DNA from: Tetmemena sp. SeJ-2015
Lineage: Eukaryota; Ciliophora; Spirotrichea; Sporadotrichida; Oxytrichidae
Assembly: GCA_027382625.1 (NCBI GenBank)
Contig: JAJKFJ010022873.1
Coordinates: 1 to 64,000 of the forward strand
Length of the DNA stretch: 64,000 nucleotides
Direction: 5' to 3'
In this document: piece after piece, positions 1 to 12,400 of the stretch
Position numbering within the stretch: position 1 is the first letter of the stretch
Layout: every line of letters begins with the position of its first letter
Notes under the pieces: generated by a model
What the model saw: the letters and a program-made list of their open reading frames with translations, nothing else
Told to the model about the DNA's origin: nothing
Database searches by the model: none
Translations under genes and position numbers: made by a program

Positions 1-1131
1 ATTCAGTTAAGCCTAATACTGCCAGAGTATATACCTCTTTGTTCATTCTTATAGAAATAGACTCTAGTCCAATCTCAAACATCAGGTGAATAGACTCCAA
101 CGATGAAAAGAGCAGCTCTCCTGAAGCGAGAACTGTCACCAATCCCTGAGGTTGCTGATTCCTAAACAAAGCAGTAAAGCATTTCAAAGAGGTTCTTTGA
201 TCTTAAGATTGATTCCTCTGCAAAGAAAGCAAACTCAACAAGATCAACTCCCACTAAAGCTAAGTTGAACCTAACACCTTTCTCTCTTGCTATGGCTACT
301 CTAAGGCTGAACTCTAGCAAAAGGAAGCTGAGTGAGGATGCGCAAAGAGTATAGGAGGCAGCTCCATAAAGGATTACTCCACGGAAGCTCAAGCTCTCTT
401 CTTCTAGTAAGGCAAGACTCCATTTATAATATTCCATATAGGCGAAACTGCTAATAAATTTACAGGCAATAGCATAAAAATTGGAGCTTCAGTGAGATTT
501 GAACCTGAATATAGAGCTAATATACCTGAGGATATACCTGCTGTGGCCTACCTTCCCATCTCACAAGAGAGAGCCAACATAGATTTAGCACTGGGGAAGT
601 ATGGCAAGCTGACTAGAGAACTTGCAATTAAGAAATAAGAACACAAGTAGCAGCAGTTTTCACTCAGCTTCATTGCTGCCATCAGCTAAGATAGGATCAT
701 AAGCAGCTAGATCATTGAGGGCGCTTTCAACTCAGTGCTCTTTGAGAACTTTATCTATCAGACTCTGCGCTATGTGCGCACTGACAAAGAGATGCAAGAC
801 AAAAAGATAGTGCTACTGATGGACAACGCAGTCATTCATAAATACTCAGAGATGCTTGAGACAGTGAGGAAATTCAAAGCAGTGCTTCTCTTCAATGCAG
901 AATACTCTCCATGGCTGAATCCAGTAGAGTCGCTGTTCTCACATGTGAAGAGCCACATGAAAGGTCAGCAAGTGCAGAACAAGTAATATAGATCTGAATT
1001 CAATTTTTAGGCTGCAGCTTGTGAAAAAGGTTGGAGAGATCCTGAGTGCGATGACTGAGAGAGAGATAAGACAGATCTGGAAGCTGAGCATGAAGAAATG
1101 GCTGCAGACTCTGCGCTATGAGCGCGTGTGA
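1..1131 (+). pseudogene. TBE-type DDE transposase, broken by two frameshifts, 5' end outside window
   Basis: Three coding pieces on the plus strand follow one another. Piece 1 (positions 1 to about 410, frame 1) is open from the window edge and rich in Lys and Ser, with TAA/TAG read as Gln. Piece 2 (about 363-1060, frame 0) carries the catalytic core: LLMDNAVIH with the second catalytic Asp at 822-824, then YSPWLNPVES with the catalytic Glu at 927-929. Piece 3 (about 1012-1131, frame 1) gives a helical C-terminus ending in KKWLQTLRYERV and TGA. Family knowledge: the D...NPxE arrangement is that of Tc1/mariner/IS630 transposases, which cut and join DNA at element ends. The first catalytic Asp was not located. 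The frame changes near 360-410 and 1010 make it a pseudogene unless they are sequencing errors. The open minus-strand frame at 162-437 is a shadow. Confidence 0.75.
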
Positions 1132-1243
1132 TGCAATCTCTCTATTCTTCTGTAGGCGAAAGCCATGCATGCCTAAGACATAGATATATCTAAGTACAAG
1201 CAATTTAGCGATATATTTTCAAACTCTGAACAAGAAAAGAAGA

Positions 1244-1257
1244 GTTTTGGGGTTTTG
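1244..1257. repeat. Telomere-like terminus GTTTTGGGGTTTTG
   Basis: The 14 bases equal the reverse complement of CAAAACCCCAAAAC, the published start of TBE inverted repeats and the G4T4 telomere unit of spirotrichs. They lie 113 bases after the transposase stop and mark the element boundary. The same CAAAACCCC start recurs at 39105 in another element of this window. Confidence 0.75.
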
Positions 1258-1972
1258 CATTTGGGTAATAATTATATAATTTTGAGTTATTTCGCGAAAT
1301 CGCTCTTATTTATTTTCCATAACTTGGGAAAAACTTTTGTATTCCTCCAATATTATGGTATATTTAAAGCCCTAACTTTGTATTATGTGAGATCGTAGAA
1401 TATAAGTCTAATATGTTGATCATAGTTTGAATAAGCAGCCGCGGTATGTATATATTAATTTGGGCTTAAAAAATTTCCGGAATTAAATTGTAAATTTAAT
1501 TCGATTAATTCAATTTTACATTTCATTCTGATTTCTACAATAATAAACTCTTACCAAGTACATTCGATAAACTCCACTGTTTTGAGACGGCTACTTAATT
1601 TTACGCAAATATAAAATCATTAATTTCAATATAGAGATATCAATATTTTTCTCGATCGAATATCCTTAGCGCTTTATTCACAATTATTATCACCTGTGTT
1701 TTCCTTATCCTTAAAGAGGAATCATTATTTAAAACAAAGCATATCCAATTTGGGGAGCATGCTTGTTCTCTCCTTCGAGGATAACTATAATTTACACATC
1801 TCTAAATTATAACACTCGTTTTACGCTAGATTTTTTTAAAAAAATTAAAAGCCCCTAGACTAAGAAGTCAGCTTTGAACGGTTTTCTTTTAGCAGACTTA
1901 GTTTAAAATAGGGAATTCTAAATTTTAATTTTATAAAAAAGATTTTGATAATTTGAATATAATTCTTTTAAA
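1258..1972. other. AT-rich stretch without recognisable genes
   Basis: No coding block matching the A or L copies is visible until TATGCT at 1973. In the other A copies that motif is the right-hand pointer of the first IES, so this stretch is probably the remainder of the IES upstream of A', disrupted by the TBE insertion. The first coding block of A' is not in the window. Confidence 0.4.
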
Positions 1973-2742
1973 TATGCTAATTTGGACATGAGGAATAAAA
2001 AATATCCTTTTACTTACAATAAAGTTATCTTTCATTCTATAAAGAAAATTATATTTGTGAAAAGAAATGAGAGTGAAAGAGATTTTGAATTTAAAACTAA
2101 AAAGTTTTAGAAGTTTCTTGATGTAGAAACAATCCAAATAGATTAATCCATGATTAAAATAATGAAATAAGGAAAGATTCTCAATAATTGTTTTTTAATG
2201 GAGACTTAAAATGCTTCTTACTTTGAGTTTTATAAGTCACCTTAAATGTTTTAAGAAGTTAGGATTTTGTAAGCAAGAAACTGTTCCTAATTTGTAATTT
2301 TCGATAAATTTCCTAAGCTAGAAACCTTAGAGTTTACTTAAGAAAGAAATGACTGGGATTATTTTATAAGTTATGGTACTTAAAATTGTGAATAACTGAA
2401 GACAGTTCAAATTCACAATTTGTAAATGCCATAACGCATTAATATGTGGATGGAAGTTATCTAAAAATTTTAAGGATCTCAGAAAGTATACCTGAAAGTT
2501 AGAGTTTCACGAGTGAAGTTGCAATAAATAAAAGAACTAATATTTCAAAATTTTAATCAGAAATTGTTGAAATACAAACATATAAAGTTCCTTATGATCC
2601 GCAAAATCACTTTAAATCTAACAATACTTTTATAACATATTAGCATGACAAAACTATTCAACCTATATCTACTGAGAATAAAATCAAAGTTTAAATTGTG
2701 CAAGTTTCTAACAAAAAGAAAGAAATTACACATATCACATGA
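1973..2742 (+). pseudogene. A' : 3' coding part of an A-family gene
   Basis: It begins at TATGCT (1973-1978), the pointer motif that starts block 2 in A1 and A3, and reads YANLDMRNKKYPFTYNKV onward in frame with no TGA to about 2555. After a one-base loss in the T/A run near 2555 the C-terminal part continues (FQSEIVEIQTYKVPYDP ... STENKIKVQIVQVS) to TGA at 2740-2742. Close relatives are A'' (19440-20250) and the second halves of A1-A3. Unlike A3 it has no insert at the codons matching 30687. The N-terminal block is missing, presumably on the far side of the TBE insertion. The frameshift suggests a pseudogene; a frame-changing insert too small to see is the alternative. Confidence 0.65.
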
Positions 2743-3464
2743 TATTGTATTTCCTTAATCATATTTATTTTAAAATCAAATTATTAAATATAGTATAAGT
2801 TTTAAAATCTAAATCGATGATATGATTCCGATTTTAAAGCTTTAGCTCCGCAATAAAAAGTATATTATCGGATGAAAATGAAAAGTTGAACGTGGGTAAT
2901 CAGAAGCTCACGAAGATAGAGTTCAGGAGAAAGTGATGTATATTAAATTCTTGATAGTTTTAATGCATTATGTTTTTAAATATGATTGTTGCCAGGACCA
3001 TCCATATCAGCATGAATATTATAAAAAACACCGCTCCTACTTAGTTTTAGATTTTGTGTCTGCGCTTTGAGTAGTTGAGGGTGAGTATTGACATCTTGTA
3101 ATACGCTTTACTTATAATATTTATATCAAAGTAATTAAAAATAGTAAAGATGTCATAGTCTTAACTATTTAGTATCAGTGATTAAGAATCTAGCTAAAGA
3201 TAATTTAATGTTTGAATTATAATGTTATTCTCCTTTGTAGTAGTCATTTAGAAAATATTTTTAACTCTCTGCTCATTTCAATAAATTAGTTATTTTATAT
3301 TTAAAATTTTTAATTGTCCTTCGACAAAAAATGAAAAATGAATATTTTAAATGCAAATTAAGCATAGGTTAAATTTATAAATTCAAAATTTATTCTATAC
3401 ATTATTTTAGCTGTCAAATTTTTGTTATTAAATAAACAGAAAAACAAATAAATAATAAGAAAAA
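2743..3464. other. AT-rich spacer between A' and A1
   Basis: No block here matches another part of the array. A short less AT-rich patch near 2990-3090 was not recognised. Confidence 0.4.
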
Positions 3465-3968
3465 ATGAAAAGAAGTCTTCACATATACCCTTCACTCGTT
3501 GTGATGTCCTATTTAGGTTTAAAAGATGCGGTTAGGATCTCAATTCTATGCTAGGAATAGTCACAGTTCACTAGAGATAAGCTTGCTAGTGTATTCAAAG
3601 GATTTAGTTATACCATTGATGTTACTGAAGAAAGACTTGATAAATTTCGAAGTCAGATTAGCTTTTTCCTCCATATAGTTAGCAGCATTACTATAAATCT
3701 TGGATAGGAAACTTCTCTAGCCCTTATTTGGAATTTTTTGAGTGAGATTTTCAAATTCCTAACAGGGATTAATTTACCACTCTTTGATATTTAGGATCTT
3801 CCAAATTTAAACACCTATATTACTGATAGCCTTCTACATTATAATCCTGAAGAGAAACGAGCATTGTGTTTTAAATTTTCTCATAATTAAGCTATTTAGA
3901 TGCTAGATTTAAGTTCAACACAAATAAATAAACTATGTCTTCAAGATTAAAAATTCTTTAAGAACATC

Positions 3969-4566
3969 TATGCTTTAAATTAAAATTTCTTAAGTTAATT
4001 TCAAAAATTATAAAATTTAATTTAATCTGGTTTCTTTTTGTATCTTTTTTTAAGGACTAAAATTTTATAAATTAATATTTCTCAAAAAAATTTTAATTTA
4101 AAATAATAATAATTTTAAAAATTAAATTAATTTAAAACCTTAATAAATGAAATCTTTTAAAATGCTTGACTTTAAAATATTTTTTTCTGTATAAAAACTC
4201 ACTTTAATTTAAAACAAAATTTAAAAAAAATTAAATTTTTTACAAGAAATTTTAAATTTTAAAAGAAATATTTATATATATTTTCCCCATATTTTTCATA
4301 AAAGAAATGGCATTTATACAAAAAATAAATCAATTTCAAAATAAATATAAATTTAAAAAAAAGAAATATAGGCTCTGATTCCAAATCAGCTCAATAAAAG
4401 CAATAGACATAATCTCTCACATAACAATAATAATAACAAAGCCACGAAGTCTTCTGCAAATAAATTAGTGGATATTTTCAAATTCATCTATGAATTTAAA
4501 TTAATAATGTTTTTTATTTTTAAAAGAAATTTATAGAGGAATAATTTATAAATAATTAATTTAAAA
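3969..4566. other. IES 1 of A1, pointer TATGCT
   Basis: TATGCT stands at 3969-3974 and 4567-4572. Removing 598 bases (insert plus one repeat copy) joins AAC ATC TAT GCT to CAT TTA GGC in frame. A3 has an insert at the same codons with pointer ATGC. Confidence 0.8.
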
Positions 4567-5079
4567 TATGCTCATTTAGGCATGATGGGGAAACAAAATT
4601 ACCTTTTCATTTTCAATAAAGTTATCTTTCATAAAATAAGGGAATTTGCACCTATAAGGAGACCAGCTGGATAAATATTTTTGCATACAAAAAAAATATT
4701 GAAATTTCTTAATGTAGAAACTTTTAAAATGGTAGAATCTAATCTTTCAATCTTAAAAAAAGGAATAATCTTATAAAATTGCTTAACAATGGATATTTAA
4801 CATGTTCCATAGCTAGGTTTGCTTGTGCATAAAGAATTATTTTCTGAAGTAAAGACACTGAAGATTTATGATTCTTACTTTTAATAAGTTTTTAAATGCT
4901 TACCCAAACTTGAGAATTACGAATTTATCTAAAAAGAGAAAGGATTACATCAATATGTAAATTATGGGAATCAAATATTTCAAAATTTAAAGTCTGCTAA
5001 AATAGAAAGATATTCGACAATATAGTTAGAATCTAATCGTGAATTAAAGATGGATTTTGAAATATAAAAAACTGCGAAA

Positions 5080-6400
5080 AAAGAACTTTAAAAAAAAAAC
5101 CCCCTTTTTAAAAAATTTTAAAATTTAAAAATTTAATTCAAAAAGAAAATAATTAACATTTTTTAATATTTAACTTGGTTTATTTAAAAAATTCTTTGGG
5201 TTTTTAAATTTATGTAGGTATTTTTATCATTGAAACCCGTAAATGGTTTTTTAAATCTTGAGATTTTTTTTTAAAAAGCAGCGAACGTTATAAATTTAAT
5301 AAAAAAAAATTTTAATTAAGGGAATTAAAGGGCCCCCGGTTTAAATTAAAATTTAAATTTTAAGGCGGGTTTTGGAACGTAAATTTGAAAAATTGCTGGG
5401 GGACGATTATTGAAGCACACAAACCTTTCCAAGCCGAAAGGATTTTAAAAACCACTTTGCCATCCACCTACATTCTCAGCGAAGCCCTCTGCAGCCCCAT
5501 CCAAAAAACCTAAAAGGAGAAAAAAATTTCCGGTTTGGGCTTGGGGCTTGAGAGCGGGGTCGCGCCTCCGTGGGCGTCTGGCTTCGTTTTCCCACCCCTG
5601 CAGGGACTGAGTGTTTGCCCATAGATTCGCCCCCTCCACGCCTACAAGGTTTAAAAAAGGGTGAGTGGGAACCCCTCACCTTTTGATTATCTCCCCAAAG
5701 TGAAAAAGGCCAAACCACCTTCACCGGGGTTTTGGGCCCTCCATTAAATCCCTTGCCTCTTTTAGTTTTTTATTTAAAATCACCAGGCCAATGGGATTTC
5801 CCAAAAACCAGGAGAAGCCTTCAGGGAAAGGGCGCCCCGGTTTGCCAAAGTGCCCCCCGGTCGGTTGCTTTCCTTTAAATTTTTTTAAAACTTTTTAATT
5901 TAATAATTACTTACAAAAAAAATTTTTGGGGTTATCTTATAAAAATTCTAAAAGATTTAAGATTAAAAATAAATTTGCTTAAAATTTTTAAAAATTTTGA
6001 AATTTACGAGACTGGATTTACCTCTAATATTTTGGGCTGACTTCTTGTAGAGAGAGAGAGTAGTAGTAATTACTATAACAAAAATTTTTCAGCGAAAATC
6101 AAATCAAACACGAGCCACCCTCATCAATCAGAAAATTTAAAAACCAAACCCCATCAATGTCTTTAAAAAAAATAATTAAAACACCTTTTTTAAATTTAAA
6201 ATTTTGGGGTCACCGCCACTAAGAATAATTAAATTTAATTTCCCAAAAAATTCTTAAAAAAAAATTGATTTATCCAAATTTTATTTGGTTTTAAATTTTT
6301 TTCCTTGGGGCTCTCCCTTTTTCCAATTTTTCTTTTGGAATCCCAATTAAAATTTAACTTTAACTTTGCTAATAAATTTTAGGTTGTTTTTTTCTGAGGA
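5080..6400. other. Low-quality sequence block with homopolymer smearing
   Basis: Runs such as GGGCCCCC, long A/T blocks and doubled bases replace the normal texture. The insert at 5310-5860, compared with its cleaner copy at 40250-40745, shows substitutions toward the neighbouring base. Read lesions here with caution. Confidence 0.7.
5310..5860 (-). repeat. GC-rich module, inverted copy of 40250-40745
   Basis: On the minus strand it matches the GC-rich half of the TBE-derived element at 39105-40838. Shared landmarks include the AGGGAATTAAAGGGC edge, the encoded LWANTQS, the TTTTCTCCTTTTAGG tract and the GGTGAG...CTCACC hairpin. It sits between blocks 2 and 3 of A1. A2 has no such insertion, so it arrived after the duplication or was lost from A2. 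No TBE-type terminus could be recognised here because sequence quality is poor. Confidence 0.65.
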
Positions 6401-7834
6401 AAATCCGGTAAAGAAGGAAATTTTTAACATATAAATGTAAAAATGCTAAAACCGAAGAAATTCAAGAAAAGAAGTTACCTTTTCTATCTGCATTTTTTGT
6501 ATGCATTACAGAAAAATTATTTGATAAGCATTTAATGCACTAATAAATTATTCTCATAGACCATTGCAAAATGATGCATTAAGATATCAGCCACTTCTAA
6601 CATGTTCCAAAGGTATTTATAAGTGATGAAGCTTCAAGCTACAACCTTCAGGAAATAAAAAGATAGTTGTTTAAAAAGTTCAATAAAAATACTGTTGAAA
6701 TAAGTACTCAAAAAGCTCCTTTAAATCCCGAAAATAAAGATAAGAATAGATTTATAATATAATATTCGCATGATATAACCTTTCAACCATTATCTGTACA
6801 GAATAAAGGTAAACTCTAAATTATTCACTTTCCTAAAGTCCCTAAAATAATTGCAGATATTTAATGAAATTATCCTTTTCATATTAATCTTACCTAAAAG
6901 AATATTTCTTATACTCTTTGATTTAATAAGGATGTAATATTAAATTAGATAAATTTTGATGAGATTATAGTAGTAACTTTGGACATTCTCTTAATTTTAT
7001 ATTCCTGAAATATCTTATTTTAAAATAATTTGTCTTTCTGAAAAATAGACTGAGGTCTTTGAGATTTAGTTTGAAATTGTATACAATATTATTTTACAAT
7101 TATTTTGCAATTATTTCCTTCCAATGAAAAGGCAAACTTCAAGTCAGACTAAACTAACTGTGAAGAAAGACAATTTTATTCTAACAACCTAAAAACCTGT
7201 TGAAGAGAAGAAAAAAAAAGCGATGCCCCTCAAAACAATTAACATGACAGTTCGCTTCAACTAGATCTCTCCCGCAAATAAGAAACAAAATGTTAAAAAA
7301 ATGGAAATACAAACTTAATGAATGATGACTAAGTAATTCTCTGAGGGATTTTTTCAAAGGAATAAAAGACTCAATTACAATTTTTTACCTCGAGTTATTA
7401 GAGCTCAGGTGTTTTCCTTTCTTTAATGTAACTGAATGTACTTAATATTGATTCAGTTGAAAAGAGGAGAAACAGAATCTCTGGATCTCATTCTAAGTTT
7501 AAAGGAGAAATAAGCAATGAAAGACTTTCTAAATATTTATGCTAGCCAAATACAATCTCCTCAAAAATGGATTCTTGAAAGATTTGCTTACATAGTTGGT
7601 CATTTTTAACGGTTTGAATACAGATTTTGTAAAATCCTAGACACCAACTCAATAAAATGCTATTTGAAGTTCTTACAAGTTATTAAGACTTCCATAGATG
7701 AAGAGATAGTAGTTGAACAATAGATAATTGACTAAGAGCAATCTTTAAGCAGTCTTAGAATATTTTAAGTAAACGTCTCTATGAAAGGGGTAGACAAGAT
7801 TTTGTTTTGAGATAAAGATTAGCTGCTACTTTCC

Positions 7835-7898
7835 GATCTTATCATTTTATTTTAGAACAATTGATTTAATATTAATCGATGTGTTCTCGTAATAATAA
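7835..7898. other. IES of L1, pointer GATC
   Basis: GATC at 7835-7838 and 7899-7902. Excision joins LLS-D to PFIQIGRERT in frame. Same pointer and position in L2 and L3. Confidence 0.75.
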
Positions 7899-7961
7899 GA
7901 TCCTTTCATTCAGATTGGAAGAGAGAGAACTTTAATTCTTAATAAACTGGAAATCTCTGGG

Positions 7962-8444
7962 AGTAAATTTAAATATGGAGTTCAAAAATATATCTATTAA
8001 AAAGAAAACAAACTTATTTACTTAAAGTGAAAGGCAAATCTAAGGAATAATTTATTTCTTTTTAAATCGAAAGAAGAAAAATCAGAGAATGATGATAACT
8101 GATAAAGTTCAAATGAAAAATTCATGAAATATAATGTGTTCTGGTTAATGATTTAGATTTGCTTGAGAGATCAGGCAGACTAGAAAAAGATTTTTAAAGT
8201 ATAAAATATCCTTTATACATAATCAACCTCAGAACAATTAATTCTAAAATTTAGGTTGTATTGGTTACTGTACTCTTTTTATTATAAAATTCAATTGTGA
8301 CTATTATTCATTCCTTCCTTTGAAATAAAATAATATTTTTGGTAATCTTTGATTAAATTATCTAAATTAAAAATATATTATAAAAATCATAATATAGGAG
8401 ATTAGATAGTGAATTTATTTTAATTTTGGTAAAGATTTAAAATA
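7962..8444. other. IES of L1, pointer AGTAA
   Basis: AGTAA at 7962-7966 and 8445-8449. Excision joins KLEISGSK to LSLIEEYG in frame. The insert is 483 bp and AT-rich. Confidence 0.8.
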
Positions 8445-8567
8445 AGTAAGTTAAGTTTGATTGAAGAATATGGAATTTTCTTTCAGGATTTCAAAACATA
8501 TTCAATTAGCGACAGCATAATTGGAAATCAACTAAAATAAGAGTACTTAGGATTAACTGGCTACGAT

Positions 8568-8734
8568 AATATTCAATAATTTATATTGGTCAGAATGTAT
8601 TTTTCGTTACAGCATTTTATTTAATAAAATATTAGAACTCGTATTAATTCAATTTAAAAATATTTAGTCTTTTAATTTAAAGAAAACTATAATTATTTTT
8701 CTAAGTGGTAGATTAATTTAAAAATGAATTTATG
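8568..8734. other. IES of L1, pointer AATA
   Basis: AATA at 8568-8571 and 8735-8738. Excision joins GLTGYDN to NQIARAER in frame, the only frame open in all three copies here. Confidence 0.65.
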
Positions 8735-8934
8735 AATAACTAAATTGCCCGAGCAGAGAGGAGTTAAAGGGCAAGCATAAAAAAGTTTGAGTAATTGAGA
8801 GGATTTAAGTTAATAAATACAAGTTTCTATGAAATGATTGTGCTAATGAACTCTCCAAACCTAACAAAATTGCAAATTTAGGATTCAATGGTAGGGTTTT
8901 CATGAACTTAATCTCGGATTGCACAACTCTAAAC

Positions 8935-8950
8935 TAGTAATATTTTATTT
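8935..8950. other. Very short IES of L1, pointer TAGT
   Basis: TAGT at 8935-8938 and 8951-8954, so only 16 bases would be removed. The excised frame reads LNQFSYQH, matching L2 and L3. Confidence 0.6.
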
Positions 8951-9006
8951 TAGTTCAGCTATTAACATGCTTAACAGCAAACTTAATAGAGGATTTATCA
9001 ACTCCC

Positions 9007-9044
9007 ATTCTTTAAATTTATAATCATTGTCATTATTTAGAATA
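9007..9044. other. IES of L1, pointer ATTCT
   Basis: ATTCT at 9007-9011 and 9045-9049. Excision joins QLPF to QMNYSNLRELKK in frame. Confidence 0.7.
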
Positions 9045-9126
9045 ATTCTAAATGAACTACAGCAATTTAAGAGAGCTAAAAAAGATAAATATAGGAGCAG
9101 ATAATCTCTAAAGTTTACTAGATTTC

Positions 9127-9256
9127 AAGCAAGAATTAATATTATTAAATTATCTCTATTAAAATATTTTAATATAAACTCTATTTTGATAATTCTTAAA
9201 TGATTTAATTATTTTAATAAGTTGATAATATAAATTCTTCATACTTTTAAATATAT
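9127..9256. other. IES of L1, pointer AAGCAAG
   Basis: AAGCAAG at 9127-9133 and 9257-9263. Excision joins SLLDFKQ to AFMSHPRA in frame. Confidence 0.8.
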
Positions 9257-10078
9257 AAGCAAGCCTTTATGTCGCATCCTAGAGCAAGTTCTATTTAGAT
9301 ATAACTTGAAGCAAGAAAAGACTTTTTAATCCTGGAGCATATAATAAATTAGTTGGTCTTTGCAGGAAACAAGAATGTGTAAATAAAAGCCAATCAGTTA
9401 GTGTTATTTTAAGTGCCAGATTCCTAATCTCGCAGCTAGTTGTATCTCTCTTTATTCTATACAAAATAATTGTATATAATAATTATATATATATATTTAA
9501 ACCACTTATGATTTTTTAATTAAAAAAATCTTTAAAGTTAGGAGATCAAAGTGTTTTGTAATGTAATTTAAATAAAGAATCTAAAGTGAGAAAAGATCTT
9601 AAAAACATTAAGATCTTCTAGAATTATCAATTTAATAGTCACAGAATTCATAATTCACTGATAAGTAAGAAGGGATTTAATCAATCTAATCAATTAATTA
9701 TAATCCTAAAATAGCATTAAAAAATACAATCGAGTTCAATTATTTCTTAATGAGTTTTAAATCAGTATTTACTTTTAAATTACTTTATTTTTCTGTTTAA
9801 AATTAAATTTAAATATAGCAAAATGCATTTGCAGTATTTAAAATACAATAAATTATTATGTGAGTATTTTATTCGAGAAGAGCGCAATCAAAGTCTTAAA
9901 TGAAACTTTTAAGGCCTTAAATTTCAGAATAACATCTGAAGCCATAGATTTTTAATTTATTATTTTTAGATGAATAATCATTCAAGTATTCTCTTATCTT
10001 AGAACAAATGTCAATGATGAAATGGAAATAGAGTCCCAGATTAAAATTTTAGTTCCTTCTGAAGCAAGCATATCCAAA

Positions 10079-10328
10079 ATATTTTGACCTGTATTCATAA
10101 TTAATTTATTATCCAATTTATTCAAAATATTGCTTAATCCGAGGATGTATTTTTTCCATACTTGAATTGAATAGCATTATAAAATAATCTTAAAAAGCTA
10201 CATTTGGAATCTTAAAATTATAATAATTATTTAGATTTACATCTGCTCCAAACAAATGAACTATAAACATAGATCATGATTTCTTACTCTCGGTCAACAA
10301 ATAGCAAACAGTGGTTATCTCCGTTACG
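10079..10328. other. IES of L1, pointer ATATTT
   Basis: ATATTT at 10079-10084 and 10329-10334. Without excision the frame hits TGA at once; with it SISKIF joins EYLSKLELLKF. Confidence 0.8.
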
Positions 10329-12126
10329 ATATTTGAGTATCTAAGTAAATTGGAATTACTAAAATTCATAAATGCAAGATCATTCCAACAAGATGAAGCT
10401 CTCATTCTGATATTTAATCTCTCTTTAAATTTATAATAAATGATGCAAATAAAAAGAAGAAATCTTACAAAAACTAGACCTTGTAAAATAAATGCTCACT
10501 CTCTCCAACCAGAAATGTTTGTCAATACTAAATAAATAACCATTAAAGTTATTTTAAATTGCATACTAGATCACCCTCTCTTCATTTTAATATTTTGTTG
10601 ATCATTGCGAAACAAGAAGCTGAAAGTATAGTTTTATAGAACTATTATGTATGGCAAAAGATTGCTTTACACTTGTGTTTTAAGATATTTTGACAACTTA
10701 GCAAGTTCTTTTAAGCTAAAAGTTTTTAATAACTCTGAATAGTATTAAAGATAAAAAATCTAAAAGCTTAGCTAGTACCGTTTACGCTGAGATTCTCAAT
10801 CTTACAAGTGAATCAAATCCCTTGAAATAAAATAATCTATATTTAGAAGATGATAGCGCAGAGTCTCTATTTTATAGTTTATATATTAGTCATTAATAAA
10901 CTTTTATTAATATTAAATATCATATTTTGCAATTAAATGGGTTCAAAGAGCATGCTTCATACAACCAAGATAAAGTAATGTTTATGGCAAAATTTATTAG
11001 AACATTAAGTAAGTTTTCGACAAGATCAATAGGATCAAAATTGTGCAAAAACTTATTTTCAGATACTTTATATTAACTTAATTTTATAGATTTGAAACTC
11101 TAAGAATTTGCGATTCTAAAATCTTTTAATAAATATTCCTTTTATAAATAATGAGGAAATAAAAAGAATGCAATATTTATTTTAACTTTTAAGCAGCATT
11201 TTTTCTTGAGCATTTTTAGTTAAAAATTAAAATATAATTTAAAACCACAATTTTTAATCTCACTATTGAATAAATTGAATCATAATAGATAATTTAATTG
11301 TATATTTTTATTTATACCTAATTTTATTATTGAAGATTAGTTTCTTTCTAAACAAAAAGAGTTCCCTATTTATTTAATTTAAAAACTAAGACTGCTTAAA
11401 GAAAATTAATATTTCGAATTTTGTAAATATTTCTTCTGATCAATATCAGAAGTACTTACTCTTGAAGTGGCCCAGTATTATAGAAGTATTAGAATGAAAA
11501 ACAGCTTAATTATATCTTAAATTTTGAGATCAAGAATAATTTAAATTTTAGGTTAAACTTTTAAATTTTAAAATTAAATTAAGCTGAATAGGAAATAACA
11601 GATCTTAAGACTTTGTAAAGGAAAGCGATAACTTTCTTTGGCATAAACCCCTTATATTAGAACAGGAAATGAAACTCCTCAAACAGACAACTCCATAGCT
11701 AAATATGTTTTATTATATTGTCTATAAGAATAATTATTTTTAGAATAATTTCAAATAGCTTAATTTAGTTCAGAAGAGAGAATAAAAGATTTAGCAATGA
11801 CTTTAAGAACACCATAATAATTTAGATTTTTCCTTCTTTATCCAAACACAACATTTATTATGAAATACCCTTAATTAATTTTCAGTTTGATTTAGTTTTT
11901 AATAATTCAATAATTTAAAATTTGATAAGTATTGATATGTGGGAGACACTTGAGTTGTCAGAATCAGCCATCTTTGAAACTGAGTTTCTATCAAATATGA
12001 ATAATTTAAGAGAAATTAAGTGCCATAACTCAATAATTATCTACCCAGGTTTACTTTCTAATCTTCAAAAACTAGAAATTTACTCTGTTGAATTTGCAGA
12101 TATGAAAAAATTTAAAGATACATTCT

Positions 12127-12400
12127 TTGAGAAACCAGTTTATTGTATCTAAGATTCATTGTTATTTGGCTATTAAATCCAATTATTTCTTAAATGTCTT
12201 ATAAAGATGAATAAATCAGAGGCTATATTCATTTCTATTAAAATATTTGTTTAGTTTGATTGAGCTAATTAGGTTGGTTCTTTAAGCATTTTGAAGAAAA
12301 TGAAGTTAGACATTTTAGAATCAAACCTTCAAAAAATGATTAAATACTTATATCTATAACTTATTATGAGCAAATAAATTTCACATTTATATTTTGATAA
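12127..12400. other. IES of L1, pointer TTGA
   Basis: TTGA at 12127-12130 and 12401-12404. Excision joins KDTFFE to WKDFVELIP in frame, as in L3. Confidence 0.75.

Larger units (their letters stand above)
1..1257 (+). mobile_element. Right end of a TBE-like (telomere-bearing) transposon
   Basis: The window opens inside the element. It holds a DDE transposase reading toward the right end and stops at a G4T4-type terminus (1244-1257). The region is clearly richer in G+C than the DNA to its right. Telomere-like termini with a Tc1/mariner-class 42-kDa transposase are the known signature of TBE elements in Oxytricha; assignment to TBE rather than a relative is inference. The left end and other TBE genes lie outside the window. 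Confidence 0.75.
3465..6866 (+). pseudogene. A1: IES-interrupted A-family gene (F-box/LRR-like)
   Basis: Block 1 (3465-3974) starts MKRSLHIYPSLVVMSYLGL and runs with Gln at TAA/TAG and no TGA to NIYA. Block 2 starts at 4567, joins in frame through pointer TATGCT and continues to about 5070 with LRR-like text (KFLNVETFKMVESNLS; LPKLENYEFI). The last block (about 6575-6866) is in one frame, HVPKVFISDE ... LSVQNKGKLQIIHFP, with TGA at 6864-6866. Between blocks 2 and 3 lies about 1.5 kb that includes a GC-rich insertion at 5310-5860 in poor-quality sequence. No TGA was seen in the joined blocks 1 and 2, so this copy could be functional if the middle junction is clean. The F-box/LRR reading is inference from the LHIYPSL..LSYLG pattern and the LxxLxL repeats. 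Confidence 0.65.

Noticed and set aside
162..437. 91-codon minus-strand open frame
   Set aside because: It lies opposite the transposase, whose plus-strand frame carries the catalytic motifs; shadow frame.
5445..5724. Two overlapping minus-strand frames in the GC-rich insert
   Set aside because: Poor-quality sequence; only LWANTQS is shared with the cleaner copy at 40304-40693, so no protein is supported.
9127..9263. Gaps between L blocks read as GT-AG introns
   Set aside because: The inserts lack consistent GT/AG ends in the three copies, while direct repeats are present at every junction and restore the frame.
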